64,000 nucleotides of DNA from Corynebacterium aquilae DSM 44791 (GCF_001941445.1 NZ_CP009245.1:1821992-1885991), one strand, 5' to 3'. Numbered from the stretch's first letter, positions 45,891-56,072 are shown. Numbers and translations: made by a program. Notes: generated by a model not told the origin, from the sequence alone.

Positions 45891-47384
45891 CTACTTTGCT
45901 TCGTATTCCGCGCGGGCCTGTGCGAGTACTGGTTCGTATTCTGCGGTGGTGTGGGTCAGCGGGTCGGTGCCATCCCAGCATTCCATGCCGTCCCAGCCAC
46001 GGATACCGGGCACATCCTCGCGGCGGAAGATCGGGTTCAGGCCAGCGACGCGCTGGACGGTGAAGTTCTTCAGCACCGCCACGGCCACACCGCACAGCGG
46101 GACGATGGCCAGGAGGTTCACGAAAACCATCAGCGCGGAGAACACGTCGGCCAGCGACCACACCAGCGGCACCTTGCCGAGCGCGCCAGCAAACACGCAC
46201 AACACGACGAGGAAGCGCACCACGTTTAGCACGGCTTTTTTGCCGGTGAGGAATTCGATGTTGGCTTCGCCGTAGTAGTAGTTGCCGATGATGGAGGAAA
46301 ACGCCAGGAAGAGGATGACGATGGTCAGGAAGTGGATACCCCAGCCACCGACGCTATCGGCGAGGGCGTTTTGGGTCACCGCGATGCCGTCTTCCTCGGT
46401 GACCGACGGGTCGGCCAGCAGGATGATGAAGGCGGTGATGGAGCAGACGATGATGGTGTCGAAGTAGACGCCGAGAGTCTGGATCAGGCCCTGCTTGGCC
46501 GGGTGCGAAACGGAGGCGGTGGCAGCGGCATTGGGCACAGAACCCATACCGGCCTCGTTGGAGAACAGGCCACGCTTAACACCGGTCATGATGATGTAGC
46601 CCAGGGTGGCGCCGCCGAATTGGCGCAGGCCGAAGGCGTTTTCGACGATGTGGGCGATCATGGACGGCACCTCAGAGATGTTGAGGATGACGACGATGAT
46701 GCCGACGATGATGTACAGCACAGCCATGACGGGCACGATGATCTGGGTGACGCTGGCGATGCGCTGCACGCCACCGAAAATCACGGCTGCGGTCAAAGCG
46801 GCCAGAACGATGCCGACGATGAGCTTGACCTGGTTTTCCGAGACCGTGTCGAAGGAGGTCACCATGGAGCCAGCAATCGAGTTGGATTGCACGGCGTTGA
46901 ACACAAAACCGTAGGTGATGGTGATGAGGATGGCGAAGATAGTGGCCAGCCACTTCCAACCCAGGGCTTTAGTGATGTAGTAGGCGGGGCCGCCCCGGTA
47001 GGAATCGGTGTCGCGCACCTTGTACACCTGGGCGAGGGTGGACTCCACGAAGCTGGTGGCACCACCGATGATGGCGAGCATCCACATCCAAAACACCGCG
47101 CCCGGACCGCCGGCGGTCACGGCGATGGCCACACCGGCGACGTTGCCGGTGCCGACGCGGGAAGCGGCGGAGATGGTGAAGGCCTTAAAGGCGGAGATGC
47201 CGTCCTTGCCGGATTCCGACTGGGAAGGCTTTTCGGTGATGGCGCTGAACATCGCCGGGATGTAGCGCAGCTGCACGACAATGGTGCGCACACAGAAGTA
47301 CAGGCCAGCTGCTACGAGGATGTAGACAAGCACGGACCACAGGCTGTTAGACGCACTGTCTACCAGGGTTTGCAAAAGTTCCAT
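45891..47384 (-). CDS. Sodium/alanine symporter family protein (AGCS)
   Basis: 497-aa transporter of the alanine/glycine:cation symporter family, importing small neutral amino acids with Na+. The start is ATG 47384 (MELLQTLVDSASN); upstream frame sequence has no family character. Family hallmarks are GTGNVAGVAIAVTAGGPGAVFWMW, near residues 90-113, and SNEAGMGSVPNAAATASVSHPAKQGLIQ. About eleven helices are predicted. The gene has its own terminator and a 273-bp upstream region separating it from mutM. The C-terminal tail of about 50 hydrophilic residues contains VPGIRGWDGMECW. Confidence 0.92.
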   Translation of the reverse strand: MELLQTLVDSASNSLWSVLVYILVAAGLYFCVRTIVVQLRYIPAMFSAITEKPSQSESGKDGISAFKAFTISAASRVGTGNVAGVAIAVTAGGPGAVFWMWMLAIIGGATSFVESTLAQVYKVRDTDSYRGGPAYYITKALGWKWLATIFAILITITYGFVFNAVQSNSIAGSMVTSFDTVSENQVKLIVGIVLAALTAAVIFGGVQRIASVTQIIVPVMAVLYIIVGIIVVILNISEVPSMIAHIVENAFGLRQFGGATLGYIIMTGVKRGLFSNEAGMGSVPNAAATASVSHPAKQGLIQTLGVYFDTIIVCSITAFIILLADPSVTEEDGIAVTQNALADSVGGWGIHFLTIVILFLAFSSIIGNYYYGEANIEFLTGKKAVLNVVRFLVVLCVFAGALGKVPLVWSLADVFSALMVFVNLLAIVPLCGVAVAVLKNFTVQRVAGLNPIFRREDVPGIRGWDGMECWDGTDPLTHTTAEYEPVLAQARAEYEAK

Positions 47385-47657
47385 GCAGGCTACTTTAAGG
47401 TATCCACCCCACGTGCTGTTAATGCTGGTCAAGACAAAAAACACCAATACCTGTCGAGGTATCGACAGTGAGCTTTGGCGTTGGGTGGAGCCCACCCCGA
47501 TTGACGTGGGTTTTTCGCAACTTAACCCGCCACAGTCCCGGTGATCAACGTTACAGTCCAAATGGGGTGCGCAGCCCTTGAGCGTTGTTCTACTACCCGC
47601 TTATGGGGGATAGTTTTCGTCAAGTGGTGACTGGATCCCACCGGGAGGCGCACTGTT

Positions 47658-48521
47658 TTAATGAGCCCGTTGGCATGTGGGGCAGAACGTGGCGGAACGC
47701 CCGCGAAACATTTCTTTCACCATCGGGGTCGCACACCGACCGCAGGGCAACCCGGCCTGACCGTAGGCGTTGAGCGAACGATCGAAATAGCCTGATTGAC
47801 CGTTGACATTGACATAGAGGTCATCGAAGCTGGTGCCGCCTTGGGCAATGGCTTCGCTGAGCACATCTTGGCCACACCGCAGCAGGTTTTCGATGCGGGC
47901 AAGCGACAGGCGGGAGGCGTTTTGTTTGGGGCTGATCCCGGCCCGCCACAGCATTTCGTCCGCGTAGATGTTGCCGATGCCGCTCACCACGGTCTGATCC
48001 AGCAGTTGCACCTTGATCGGCGCTGTGCGGTTTTTGATGCTGCGCGCCAATTCTTCGATATCGGCAGCTGGGTCGACGAGATCGCGGGCGATGTGGTTGA
48101 GGGACTCGGGGATGCCGCCAACCAGGTCGCTGGTGCGCCAGTAGCCGAAGGTGCGTTGGTCGACGAACCACAGGGCATTGCCGTCGGAGAGTTGGGCGCG
48201 GGCGCGCATGTGTTTGTGGTTGGGGTCGCTGACTCCCGCGCGGGAGTCTTTGATGAGCATCTGCCCGCTCATGCCGAGGTGAACCACGAGCGATAGTGCA
48301 CCGTCGGTGGTGTCGTCGTTGAGGGTGAACCACATGAATTTGCCGCGCCTGCCGGTGCCGGAGACGTGGGCGTTTTCCAGCAGGCCGGCGAGTTCTGCAC
48401 GCCCGCCGAGGTTGTGCCGGGCGGTGCGGTCGTGGTGGATGGTCACGAATTCGAAGTTGCGCCCCACGACGTGGGTGTCTAGCCCGCGGCGGACTGTTTC
48501 GACTTCGGGCAGCTCTGGCAT
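47658..48521 (-). CDS. mutM: Formamidopyrimidine-DNA glycosylase (MutM/Fpg)
   Basis: Base-excision repair glycosylase and AP lyase for 8-oxoguanine and ring-opened purines. The 287-aa protein begins MPELPEVETVRRGL, with the catalytic N-terminal Pro (after Met removal) and Glu. The helix-two-turn-helix region appears as VSGIGNIYADEMLWRAGISP, and the C-terminal zinc finger is CGRC...CPTC (CxxC-x16-CxxC). All elements are intact. rnc lies 146 bp upstream, separated by a perfect 20-bp hairpin, so the two may be processed from one transcript or split by termination. Confidence 0.97.
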   Translation of the reverse strand: MPELPEVETVRRGLDTHVVGRNFEFVTIHHDRTARHNLGGRAELAGLLENAHVSGTGRRGKFMWFTLNDDTTDGALSLVVHLGMSGQMLIKDSRAGVSDPNHKHMRARAQLSDGNALWFVDQRTFGYWRTSDLVGGIPESLNHIARDLVDPAADIEELARSIKNRTAPIKVQLLDQTVVSGIGNIYADEMLWRAGISPKQNASRLSLARIENLLRCGQDVLSEAIAQGGTSFDDLYVNVNGQSGYFDRSLNAYGQAGLPCGRCATPMVKEMFRGRSATFCPTCQRAH

Positions 48522-48602
48522 CGGTTCTCGCTTCCGGGTGCTGGGGTGGGTGGGGTGTGGCTATGGCCATTTTGCGGCGGGGTGTGAGGGGTTAGCGCAC
48601 AG

Positions 48603-48653
48603 CACCACAGAAGGTGGGGCTGTGCAGGTTGTTCAGCCCCACCTTCTGTGGTG
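48603..48653 (-). other. Perfect 20-bp hairpin between rnc and mutM
   Basis: CACCACAGAAGGTGGGGCTG (48603-48622) is fully complementary to 48634-48653, with an 11-nt loop. No U-run follows on either strand, so it is not a standard terminator. It lies 15 bp after the RNase III stop codon. Such a long uninterrupted duplex would be a natural RNase III substrate. Confidence 0.8.
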
Positions 48654-48667
48654 TCGTGGTGCGCGGA

Positions 48668-49423
48668 TCAGCGCAGTTCGAGCGGGCACTGCTTGCTGCC
48701 CAGCAGGAGGAATGCTTGGTGTGCTGCTTGTTGCTCGGCTTTCTTTTTGTTGTGGCCTTCACCCACCCCGATTTCGATACCTCCGGAACTGACGTGCGCG
48801 GTAAACCAGCGGTCATGGTCGGGGCCGACACTGGTGGAGGTGTATTCGGGCAGTTGGTGTTTGCGTTCCGCGAGCCGTTCCTGGAGTGCGGTCTTCCAGT
48901 CTTGGGTGAAGTTGGAGGCGCTGGCGTGGTCGATTTTGTCGGCGAAAAGCCGCAGGATGACGGCGCGCGCGACCTCGAAGCCGTGTTCGCGGTAGATGGC
49001 ACCGAAAAGCGCTTCGGTGGTGTCGGCGAGGATGGAGTCTTTGTCGTGCCCATCGGTCATGCGTTCGCCGCGGCCGAGCAGGATGTGTTTGCCGAGGTCG
49101 AGCTGGCGGGCGATGTCGGCGAGCCCGTAGCGGGAGACCATGCCGGCGCGCATTTTGGAGATATCCGATTCAGCGCGGGTGGGATAGGTGTCGAAGAGTT
49201 TGGAGGCTACGGACAGCCCGAGGACGGCGTCGCCGAGGAATTCGAGCCGCTCGTTGTTGGGCAGCATGCCGTGTTCGTTGGCGAAGCTGCGGTGGGTCAG
49301 CGCGAGGCGAAGCAGGTCGTCGGAGAGGCCGACTCCGAGGGCGTCGAGGAGGGGTTGGTGGTCGACGGCTTGGTAGGCCTTGGTGAGGATTTCTTCGCCG
49401 GTGAGTTTCTTTTTGGGGCTCAC
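48668..49423 (-). CDS. rnc: Ribonuclease III
   Basis: Double-strand RNA endonuclease that matures rRNA and processes some mRNAs. A GTG start at 49423 (GTGAGCCCC) overlaps the stop of the DUF177 gene, giving a 251-aa protein; the longer frame adds an Arg-rich N-terminus with no family likeness. The signature NERLEFLGDAVLG, with catalytic Glu and Asp, and ILADTTEALFGAIY are present. The C-terminal dsRNA-binding domain (TQDWKTALQERLAERKHQLPEY to KKKAEQQAAHQAFLLL) is complete. It is co-transcribed with the DUF177 gene, as in most actinobacteria. Confidence 0.97.
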   Translation of the reverse strand: MSPKKKLTGEEILTKAYQAVDHQPLLDALGVGLSDDLLRLALTHRSFANEHGMLPNNERLEFLGDAVLGLSVASKLFDTYPTRAESDISKMRAGMVSRYGLADIARQLDLGKHILLGRGERMTDGHDKDSILADTTEALFGAIYREHGFEVARAVILRLFADKIDHASASNFTQDWKTALQERLAERKHQLPEYTSTSVGPDHDRWFTAHVSSGGIEIGVGEGHNKKKAEQQAAHQAFLLLGSKQCPLELR

Positions 49424-49953
49424 TTGAATTTCTCCAGCCCTGCCCAGCGGGGATCGAGGAGGTTTTTTTCGTCCTTGCCGGATTCGCCGTCGGGGGCGGG
49501 CACGTCGTCGTTGTTGCATTCGCGCCCGTAGTCTTCGCACACGGGGCTAAATGGCCAGCTGAGTCCGGCTTCGTCGATGAGTGCTTGGGTGAGGTCGACG
49601 TTGGTGCCGGTGATGGTTTCGATGCCTTCGTCGTCGCTAGCGTCACCATCGCCTTCGACGAAGTTGGGGTCGCTGGTGTAGACCCGGTTGACGTCGATGG
49701 TGGTGTCCACGGTGAAGGTTTCCAGGCAGCGGCCACAGTGCACGGTGATGGGGCCTGCGATGGTGGCGTAGGCGTTGAGGGTTTCCCCGCCGAGCGGGGT
49801 GAAGTGCGCGTTGACGGAAAGGGGTGCGTCTTTGTCGAAGGCGACCATGTTCAGGCCGATGCGCTCTGGGGCGGGCCCGGTGGCGTCAAGGTTGAGGGAG
49901 TTTCCCGATCCGCGGAGGACGGTGTTCACGTCGAAAACAAGTGGTGATGTCAT
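49420..49953 (-). CDS. DUF177 (YceD-like) protein
   Basis: 177-aa conserved protein of the YceD/DUF177 family, linked to 23S rRNA accumulation in other organisms. The motif HCGRCLETF (about 74-82) and the C-terminal SPVCEDYGREC give a pattern of Cys residues that may bind metal. The last base of the stop is shared with the rnc start region (4-bp overlap). In many bacteria rpmF follows this gene; here rnc does, as in mycobacteria. Acidic tail with EGDGDASDDEG. Confidence 0.92.
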   Translation of the reverse strand: MTSPLVFDVNTVLRGSGNSLNLDATGPAPERIGLNMVAFDKDAPLSVNAHFTPLGGETLNAYATIAGPITVHCGRCLETFTVDTTIDVNRVYTSDPNFVEGDGDASDDEGIETITGTNVDLTQALIDEAGLSWPFSPVCEDYGRECNNDDVPAPDGESGKDEKNLLDPRWAGLEKFK

Positions 49954-50081
49954 GGCGCCGTTTAGCCTACCCGGCGAGTGCGCCGACTAGCTACACGTGT
50001 GTAGGCGTTGTTTTTCACTTAAGGCGGCTAACCTTTATCCAGGCTGCGGTGCGGTGTGATGGGTGTTTGTCACAAAGCTTC

Positions 50082-50114
50082 GCCCGGCATCACGGCGGGT
50101 GTGTGATGCCGGGC
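50082..50114 (-). terminator. Hairpin downstream of sepIVA
   Basis: GCCCGGCATCAC pairs with GTGATGCCGGGC (12 bp, 9-nt loop). The following minus-strand sequence GAAGCTTTG has only a weak T-tract, so it is a probable but imperfect terminator for sepIVA. Confidence 0.5.
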
Positions 50115-50231
50115 GGTGGTTGCTCTACCGGACGGTTGACCTAGCGAGCGCGTCCTGGGGTGTGGGCGGGCGGTGGATGTATGTTTTTTCCGTGCTGGTG
50201 TGTGCTGCCGCCGGCCCTTTTTTAAAGGGGT

Positions 50232-50993
50232 TTAGTCTTCGTAGTCGACGTCGAAGGTGTCTTGGGGGTCTGTGGTGTGGGGGCGGTCGTAGCCTTCGAA
50301 GGTGCCGGCGACACCGGCGCCGCGGCGCAGGGCGCTGCGGTCGCGTTCGATGCGGCGCAGGGTTTCGCTGAGGCTGGTTTGGAGTTCGCCGAGTTTGCCG
50401 TCGACGAAGTCGTCGCAATCGCGGCGCAGGGCGAGGGAGTCGGCGTGTGCGGTGTCGACGATGCGGTGTGCTTCGGCTTCGGCGCGGCGGACGACCTCGG
50501 CGTCGGAGATCAGGAATTCTTGCTGCTGGCGGGCGTCTTCGAGGATGCGGTTGTATTCGCTGTTGGCGTTTTCCAGCATGCGGTCGCGTTTTAAGGTGGC
50601 GTCTTCCATGAGCTCGTGGGCGTCGCGGCGGGCGTCGTCGACGGCGCGGGCGGCGCGTTCTGCGGCTTCGGCGACGGTGCGTTGGGCTTGTCGCTTGGCT
50701 TCTTCGACGGCGTCGGCGGCCTGCTGGCGGGCGTCTTCGAGGATGCGGTTGGCTTCTTCGTCGGCGCTGATCAGCAGGGCGTCGGCGCGGTGTTGTGCTT
50801 CGTTGAGGATGTCTTCTTCTTCGGCGAGGACCTCGGCGGCGTTTTCGAGGTTGTCGGGAAGATCATCGCGGATGGCCTCTAATTGGGTCAGCACTGTTGC
50901 CCGGGGCACCATACAGTTTTGGGAAAGTGGGACCTGGTGGGCGGTTTCGACGAGTTCGATGAGTTCAGACAGGTTTGATAGCACGGTATACAT
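50232..50993 (-). CDS. sepIVA: SepIVA-like DivIVA-family cell-division protein
   Basis: 253-aa cytoplasmic coiled-coil protein. Its position next to DUF177-rnc-mutM matches the mycobacterial septation factor SepIVA (Rv2927c locus). The N-terminus MYTVLSNLSELIELVETAHQVPLSQNCMVPR resembles a DivIVA-type region, and residues about 45-190 are a long amphipathic helix with many Ala, Glu and Arg (EEANRILEDARQQAADAVEEA). ATG at 50993 is preferred over TTG at 50999. The tail is acidic and Asp/Tyr-rich. It should localise to the septum or pole and link growth with division. Confidence 0.85.
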   Translation of the reverse strand: MYTVLSNLSELIELVETAHQVPLSQNCMVPRATVLTQLEAIRDDLPDNLENAAEVLAEEEDILNEAQHRADALLISADEEANRILEDARQQAADAVEEAKRQAQRTVAEAAERAARAVDDARRDAHELMEDATLKRDRMLENANSEYNRILEDARQQQEFLISDAEVVRRAEAEAHRIVDTAHADSLALRRDCDDFVDGKLGELQTSLSETLRRIERDRSALRRGAGVAGTFEGYDRPHTTDPQDTFDVDYED

Positions 50994-51167
50994 GCGCAAA
51001 ATGTTACCGCGGTAGACCTATGTGACTGGTGATAACACGCAGGTGTGGGGGCGGAAAAACTGCTTTTGCGCCCCCTTTGGCAGCCCGGGTTTCCCCAAAA
51101 AACACGGATGCGTGCCGCTAGGCCACTATGGGCTGCCTTTGGGCGGGGCGCCTGCAGGTGCGCTGAA

Positions 51168-51216
51168 AACCCCGCTGCCCCGCCAGCGTGTTTAAGCGTG
51201 GCGGGGCAGCGGGGTT
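51168..51216 (-). terminator. Rho-independent terminator of gdhA
   Basis: A perfect 18-bp stem (51168-51185 with 51199-51216) and a 13-nt loop; on the minus strand it is followed by TTTTCAGC. Confidence 0.82.
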
Positions 51217-51262
51217 CTAGGAGATGCGCGCTTAGCGCGCGGGCGTGATGCCGGGTGTCTTT

Positions 51263-52618
<1,356 letters not shown>

Positions 52619-52735
52619 TTACGAAGGGGTTAAAAGCATCTCGCCCGGCGGTGTGCCACTCCCCTGCCAAGAAAACTAAGCCGAGGATGCTGCACCCGGT
52701 GGTGGGGGCAGTTCGGGTGGGCGTTACAGATACCA

Positions 52736-52754
52736 TTCTGCCGTTCGATAGAAA
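52736..52754 (-). promoter_or_regulatory. Candidate AmtR site upstream of gdhA
   Basis: On the minus strand TTTCTATCGAACGGCAGAA has a perfect left half (TTTCTAT), correct N6 spacing and AGAA in the right half; two positions of ATAG differ. Plausible given known AmtR control of nitrogen genes, but weaker than the amtB box. Confidence 0.4.
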
Positions 52755-52768
52755 TTAACGCAAGTCGC

Positions 52769-53947
52769 CTAGCCCAAGGTGTAAGACACCGCATCCCGCT
52801 TCGTGGGATAAAAACCGAGTTTTCGCAGGTTATCCGCCACAGAAATATCCCCCATCCACGCCCCCAACGGCACCCGCGGACAGGCCACCCCCACCCCCAC
52901 AGAACCCAACTGCTCAGCCGTTTTCCCCTCCAGCAACGCCACCACCACATCAATCGCAGTGGGGTTATAGGGCAAAAACATATGCCCACCCAAGTTGCCC
53001 GGACACACATCCTGAATCCACACATGACTTCCCGGACGCGACAACAACTCCTGGTTTTTCCCCTCCGGCATCATCTCATCGAACCGCGTACCAATCGTGT
53101 ACCCCACAACCCCCTCCGGCAGCTCCCCACCAGCATTCAAACCCTCCACAAACGCACTACCGGCCACCAGCTCCAGCAACGCCGGCGAGACAAACGCCTG
53201 CCGCAGCCACGCCGGCAACACATCCACCATCGGCGCCAACCCATAAAACGACCCACCCCGCGTCGGCGACGCCAACCCAATAAAGCCATGCACCTGCCCC
53301 GGGCGGGCATGCCACTTCATCCACGCCCGCGCCACGCTCGCCCCCTGAGAAAAACCAATCACATCCACCTGCTGGGCCTTGGAACTCGCCATCGCGGCTC
53401 CCACCAACTCATCGACCTGCGCGGCAGACTGCTCCATCGGCTGCCACCCAAAACCATCGCCCTTTTTCGGACCCAAGCCATAATCCAGCCCAAAAACACA
53501 CCACCCACGATCCACCAAAACAGGCCCCAACAGGGAATAATCCTCATAGAACGTGGAATCCGTGCCGTGCAACAACACGATCGCCCGTGGGTGTGCTGCA
53601 TCCACCCGACAGTTCGGATCATTGGTTCCGCGCGGCTTTAACACCGGCTCCGGGGAACGCATCCGCAACCATTTCGCCTCCGCCAGGTTGTGTGCCTCCG
53701 GCCCATCCACCCCCACCGCACGCACCGGCCGCGCCTGGCCTTCGGCCCCCAACTCATCTCGCACCGTCGCCTGCGCGGGCAGCGGTGCCACCACCATTCC
53801 CACGGCCGCCACCAACACAACCAACACAACCAACGCAACCAACACCGGCCGCACAGCACTTCTAACCCCCACCGGCGGCAAACTCCAACCGCACACCCGC
53901 TTGCCTGCACGCCGCCTATCAGCCCCACCAGCTGGCAACTTCATCAT
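52769..53947 (-). CDS. Exported lipase/esterase-like alpha/beta hydrolase
   Basis: 392-aa serine hydrolase of the class-2 lipase/EstA type. The N-terminus MMKLPAGGADRRRAGKRV is basic and is followed by a hydrophobic segment (VRPVLVALVVLVVLVAAVGMVV) and a likely cleavage or anchor site near AQA-TV. The GxSxG nucleophile is GFSQGAS, with the oxyanion segment IVLLHGTDSTFYEDY. A likely catalytic His is in NLGGHMFLPYNP. Two Cys pairs suggest disulfides after export. Start ATG at 53947 (or 53944) follows AGAGG. It could act on lipids or mycolate/surface esters; this is inferred only from the fold. Confidence 0.82.
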   Translation of the reverse strand: MMKLPAGGADRRRAGKRVCGWSLPPVGVRSAVRPVLVALVVLVVLVAAVGMVVAPLPAQATVRDELGAEGQARPVRAVGVDGPEAHNLAEAKWLRMRSPEPVLKPRGTNDPNCRVDAAHPRAIVLLHGTDSTFYEDYSLLGPVLVDRGWCVFGLDYGLGPKKGDGFGWQPMEQSAAQVDELVGAAMASSKAQQVDVIGFSQGASVARAWMKWHARPGQVHGFIGLASPTRGGSFYGLAPMVDVLPAWLRQAFVSPALLELVAGSAFVEGLNAGGELPEGVVGYTIGTRFDEMMPEGKNQELLSRPGSHVWIQDVCPGNLGGHMFLPYNPTAIDVVVALLEGKTAEQLGSVGVGVACPRVPLGAWMGDISVADNLRKLGFYPTKRDAVSYTLG

Positions 53948-54177
53948 CGAGCTCAACCTCTCATCCACTCCAAGCAGCGCATCTGCACAACACACAGGAA
54001 ACAAACGCTGTGAAAAATAATTAAACAAAGACACACAACTTCAGGCACAACCACTGGGAAAACCCGCCGAAAAAGCGCTGTCTTCACGCACCGTAAAGCT
54101 AGGTAGGCTAAAAGTTACCAACACCACGCTCACGGCGTGCTCAGCTGCGCCGACCACACCAATCAGGACAACACACA

Positions 54178-55209
54178 GTGAACTATCTGCCCATCGCCTT
54201 CGCACTCGAAAAACTCGGCGACCTGACTCCCGGCGCCCTCGTCGAATGCGTCGACGCCACGATGGAATCTTTCGACACCATCGATTATGACGCCATCGCC
54301 TACGATCTTGTCTCCCAAATGACCGGCGATGAGATCACTTGCCCCACCGTCACCGCCGACGGGCGACTCACCGAGGCCACCTACCTGTTGGCTTCTTTTG
54401 AGGCTGAAGACGACAATGGCCAGCCCCAGCCGGCCGAGCTGCAGGCAGTCATCGACTGCGCACCCCTGACCCAGGAAAGCGAAGGCGACACCTACGGCGT
54501 CGGCGTGCTCATCGCCGACGCGCTCAGCCGGGGTGCCACCACCATCGCTTTGCTCACCGACGGGGTACACACCAGCGATGGGGGCACCGGCATCCTGGTT
54601 GCCCTCGGCGCACAGTTCTACACCGATGACGGCCGCATGGTTGCCCGCGGCAAGGTTGAAGACATCGCCACCATTGATGCCGCCCAGTTCAACATGCAAG
54701 CACTCGGCGCCAATTACCTCGTGCTCGGTGGCGCGGACGCGCTGCTGCCCGCCCCCACAAACTGCGCACAGGTCTGCAGCGTCCTCGACGTCGACGGCAC
54801 CCAAGTCGGCATGGGGGCCGGCGGCGGTATCGGTTTGGCGTTGTCGTGGATTCGCCCCGACGCCGAGCACATGATCGCCCCCAAAGCGCTCTACATCGCC
54901 AACCTTGCCGGACACCTCGACCCCGATGTTCTTGCGATCGCCGTCGTCGATGAGATGACCGCCGAAGACATCACCGACCCCGCCACCGCGATTGGCGCGC
55001 TAGCAGCCGGCCAGGTTCCCATGATCGTGGTAGCCCGCAGTGTGCCCGCCGCCTTCGGCAAGACCGGCATCATCGCCAACATGCCCGTTCCCACCATGGT
55101 CGTCGAAGACACCACCACAAAAGCGGTCACCCAGACCCTCACCCAAGCAGTCCAGCACTTCCTCCGCGCCCAAGACGAAGCCAACGCTGCCCCGGAAGAT
55201 CCCGCCTAA
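54178..55209 (+). CDS. Glycerate-kinase-like protein with degenerate motifs
   Basis: 343-aa protein from a GTG start. The second half resembles GlxK-type glycerate kinases (TSDGGTGILVALGAQF, MGAGGGIGLALSW, then the long Rossmann-like C-terminus). Two family hallmarks are missing: the N-terminal PDSFKGS phosphate motif is not found, and GGSATNDGG is replaced by DGVHTSDGG. The length is about 30 residues short at the N-terminus. It may have another substrate or no kinase activity. No glycolate genes are adjacent. It is the only gene of its unit, divergent from the secreted hydrolase. Confidence 0.72.
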   Translation: MNYLPIAFALEKLGDLTPGALVECVDATMESFDTIDYDAIAYDLVSQMTGDEITCPTVTADGRLTEATYLLASFEAEDDNGQPQPAELQAVIDCAPLTQESEGDTYGVGVLIADALSRGATTIALLTDGVHTSDGGTGILVALGAQFYTDDGRMVARGKVEDIATIDAAQFNMQALGANYLVLGGADALLPAPTNCAQVCSVLDVDGTQVGMGAGGGIGLALSWIRPDAEHMIAPKALYIANLAGHLDPDVLAIAVVDEMTAEDITDPATAIGALAAGQVPMIVVARSVPAAFGKTGIIANMPVPTMVVEDTTTKAVTQTLTQAVQHFLRAQDEANAAPEDPA

Positions 55210-55555
55210 GCCGACAACGGGCAACAGACCACGACAGAAAAACCACCAGGCGCCCCCAAGGGCTGTGTGCCGCAAGCAGGAAAACCAGCAGCTCACAGCC
55301 AGATCCCCTGCGTGGTTTTCCTGAGAGGCCTGCACAGATCTTGTGCAATGAGCCCGGCATGACGCTTAAAAGCCACTGCCGGTCATGCCACTGTGACACC
55401 CAAAAAAGCTCGGCGAGTACAAACAGCACCTACGGGCCTTGGGTGTTACACGGTCTTCGCAGGAGCCCACGCGGATCTTCACCCCTGCTTCAACGGCGCC
55501 GACTAAGGCCTGGCACGCGAAGATGGCCTGGCCAGCCCACCTGGCAAACTTACGA
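55210..55555. other. Structured intergenic region, possible non-coding RNA
   Basis: 346 bases between convergent genes with no coding frame but several strong inverted repeats: AAAACCAC/GTGGTTTT (55239-55246 and 55312-55319), CAGGAAAACC/GGTTTTCCTG (55277-55286 and 55314-55323, competing with the first), GGCTGTG/CACAGCC (55261-55267 and 55294-55300), TGCACA/TGTGCA (55331-55347), GGCATGAC/GTCATGCC (55356-55363 and 55382-55389) and a 12-bp stem with one mismatch (55392-55403 with 55439-55450). Part may be terminators. Confidence 0.5.
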
Positions 55556-55954
55556 CTAGGGGCGAACCGACACCGTCCACGGGTAGGTGTCAGGAACCTC
55601 AAACAATTCATCGTTTTCACGCAAAGCAGCCTCCCCCGGCAGGGTTGCCGGTGGAGTCAGCAGACGAGCAAACCACATCGTCAATTCATTGAGGCTGCCG
55701 GCGTACCCCTGCGGCGACAGCGTGATGTCGTATACATCGGCGTCTTCCAAATCCATCTCGTCGTGCTGCTCGCGATAAATGGCGCGCAGCTGCTTATCGA
55801 CCTCTCCCCCGCGTGCACGCGATTCGGCGGCGACAACGCCACAAGAGTCGAAACGGCCCTGAGCAGCCATGGCCGCTGAAAGGTTTTCGAACTGTGCGAC
55901 CAGGGAGTCGAATTCGGTGGTGGGCACCAGTGCGGTGAAAATGATGGAAGGCAT
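55556..55954 (-). CDS. Hypothetical protein, 132 aa
   Basis: Small soluble acidic protein starting at ATG 55954 (MPSIIFTALVPTTEFDSLVAQFENL) behind AAGGTG. It contains one Cys (FDSCGVV) and the segment MDLEDADVYDITLSPQGYAGS; no signal or helix anchor is seen. Family not recognised. It is convergent with the glycerate-kinase-like gene and divergent from the GalT-like gene. Good codon bias and a complete start support reality. Confidence 0.7.
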   Translation of the reverse strand: MPSIIFTALVPTTEFDSLVAQFENLSAAMAAQGRFDSCGVVAAESRARGGEVDKQLRAIYREQHDEMDLEDADVYDITLSPQGYAGSLNELTMWFARLLTPPATLPGEAALRENDELFEVPDTYPWTVSVRP

Positions 55955-56072
55955 GGCACACACCTTATCCCACCACCACGCCAGGTGTAAGGGTGTCCTT
56001 AGACACAAGGCTTGCGGTTTCTAAAAGCCCAGTTAAGGGCGGTATCAGTCCTGCTTCAGCCGCGAAAAAGAC

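Noticed and set aside
54097..54115. DtxR-like sequence CTAGGTAGGCTAAAAGTTA between the lipase-like gene and the glycerate-kinase-like gene
   Set aside because: Only about 11 of 19 positions match and the symmetric right half is poor; close to background for AT-rich promoter DNA.
55210..55555. RNase P RNA or 4.5S RNA in the structured intergenic region
   Set aside because: The conserved RNase P core (GAGGAAAGTCCGG-like) and the 4.5S tetraloop region (GGAAGGGAGCAGC-like) were not found on either strand.
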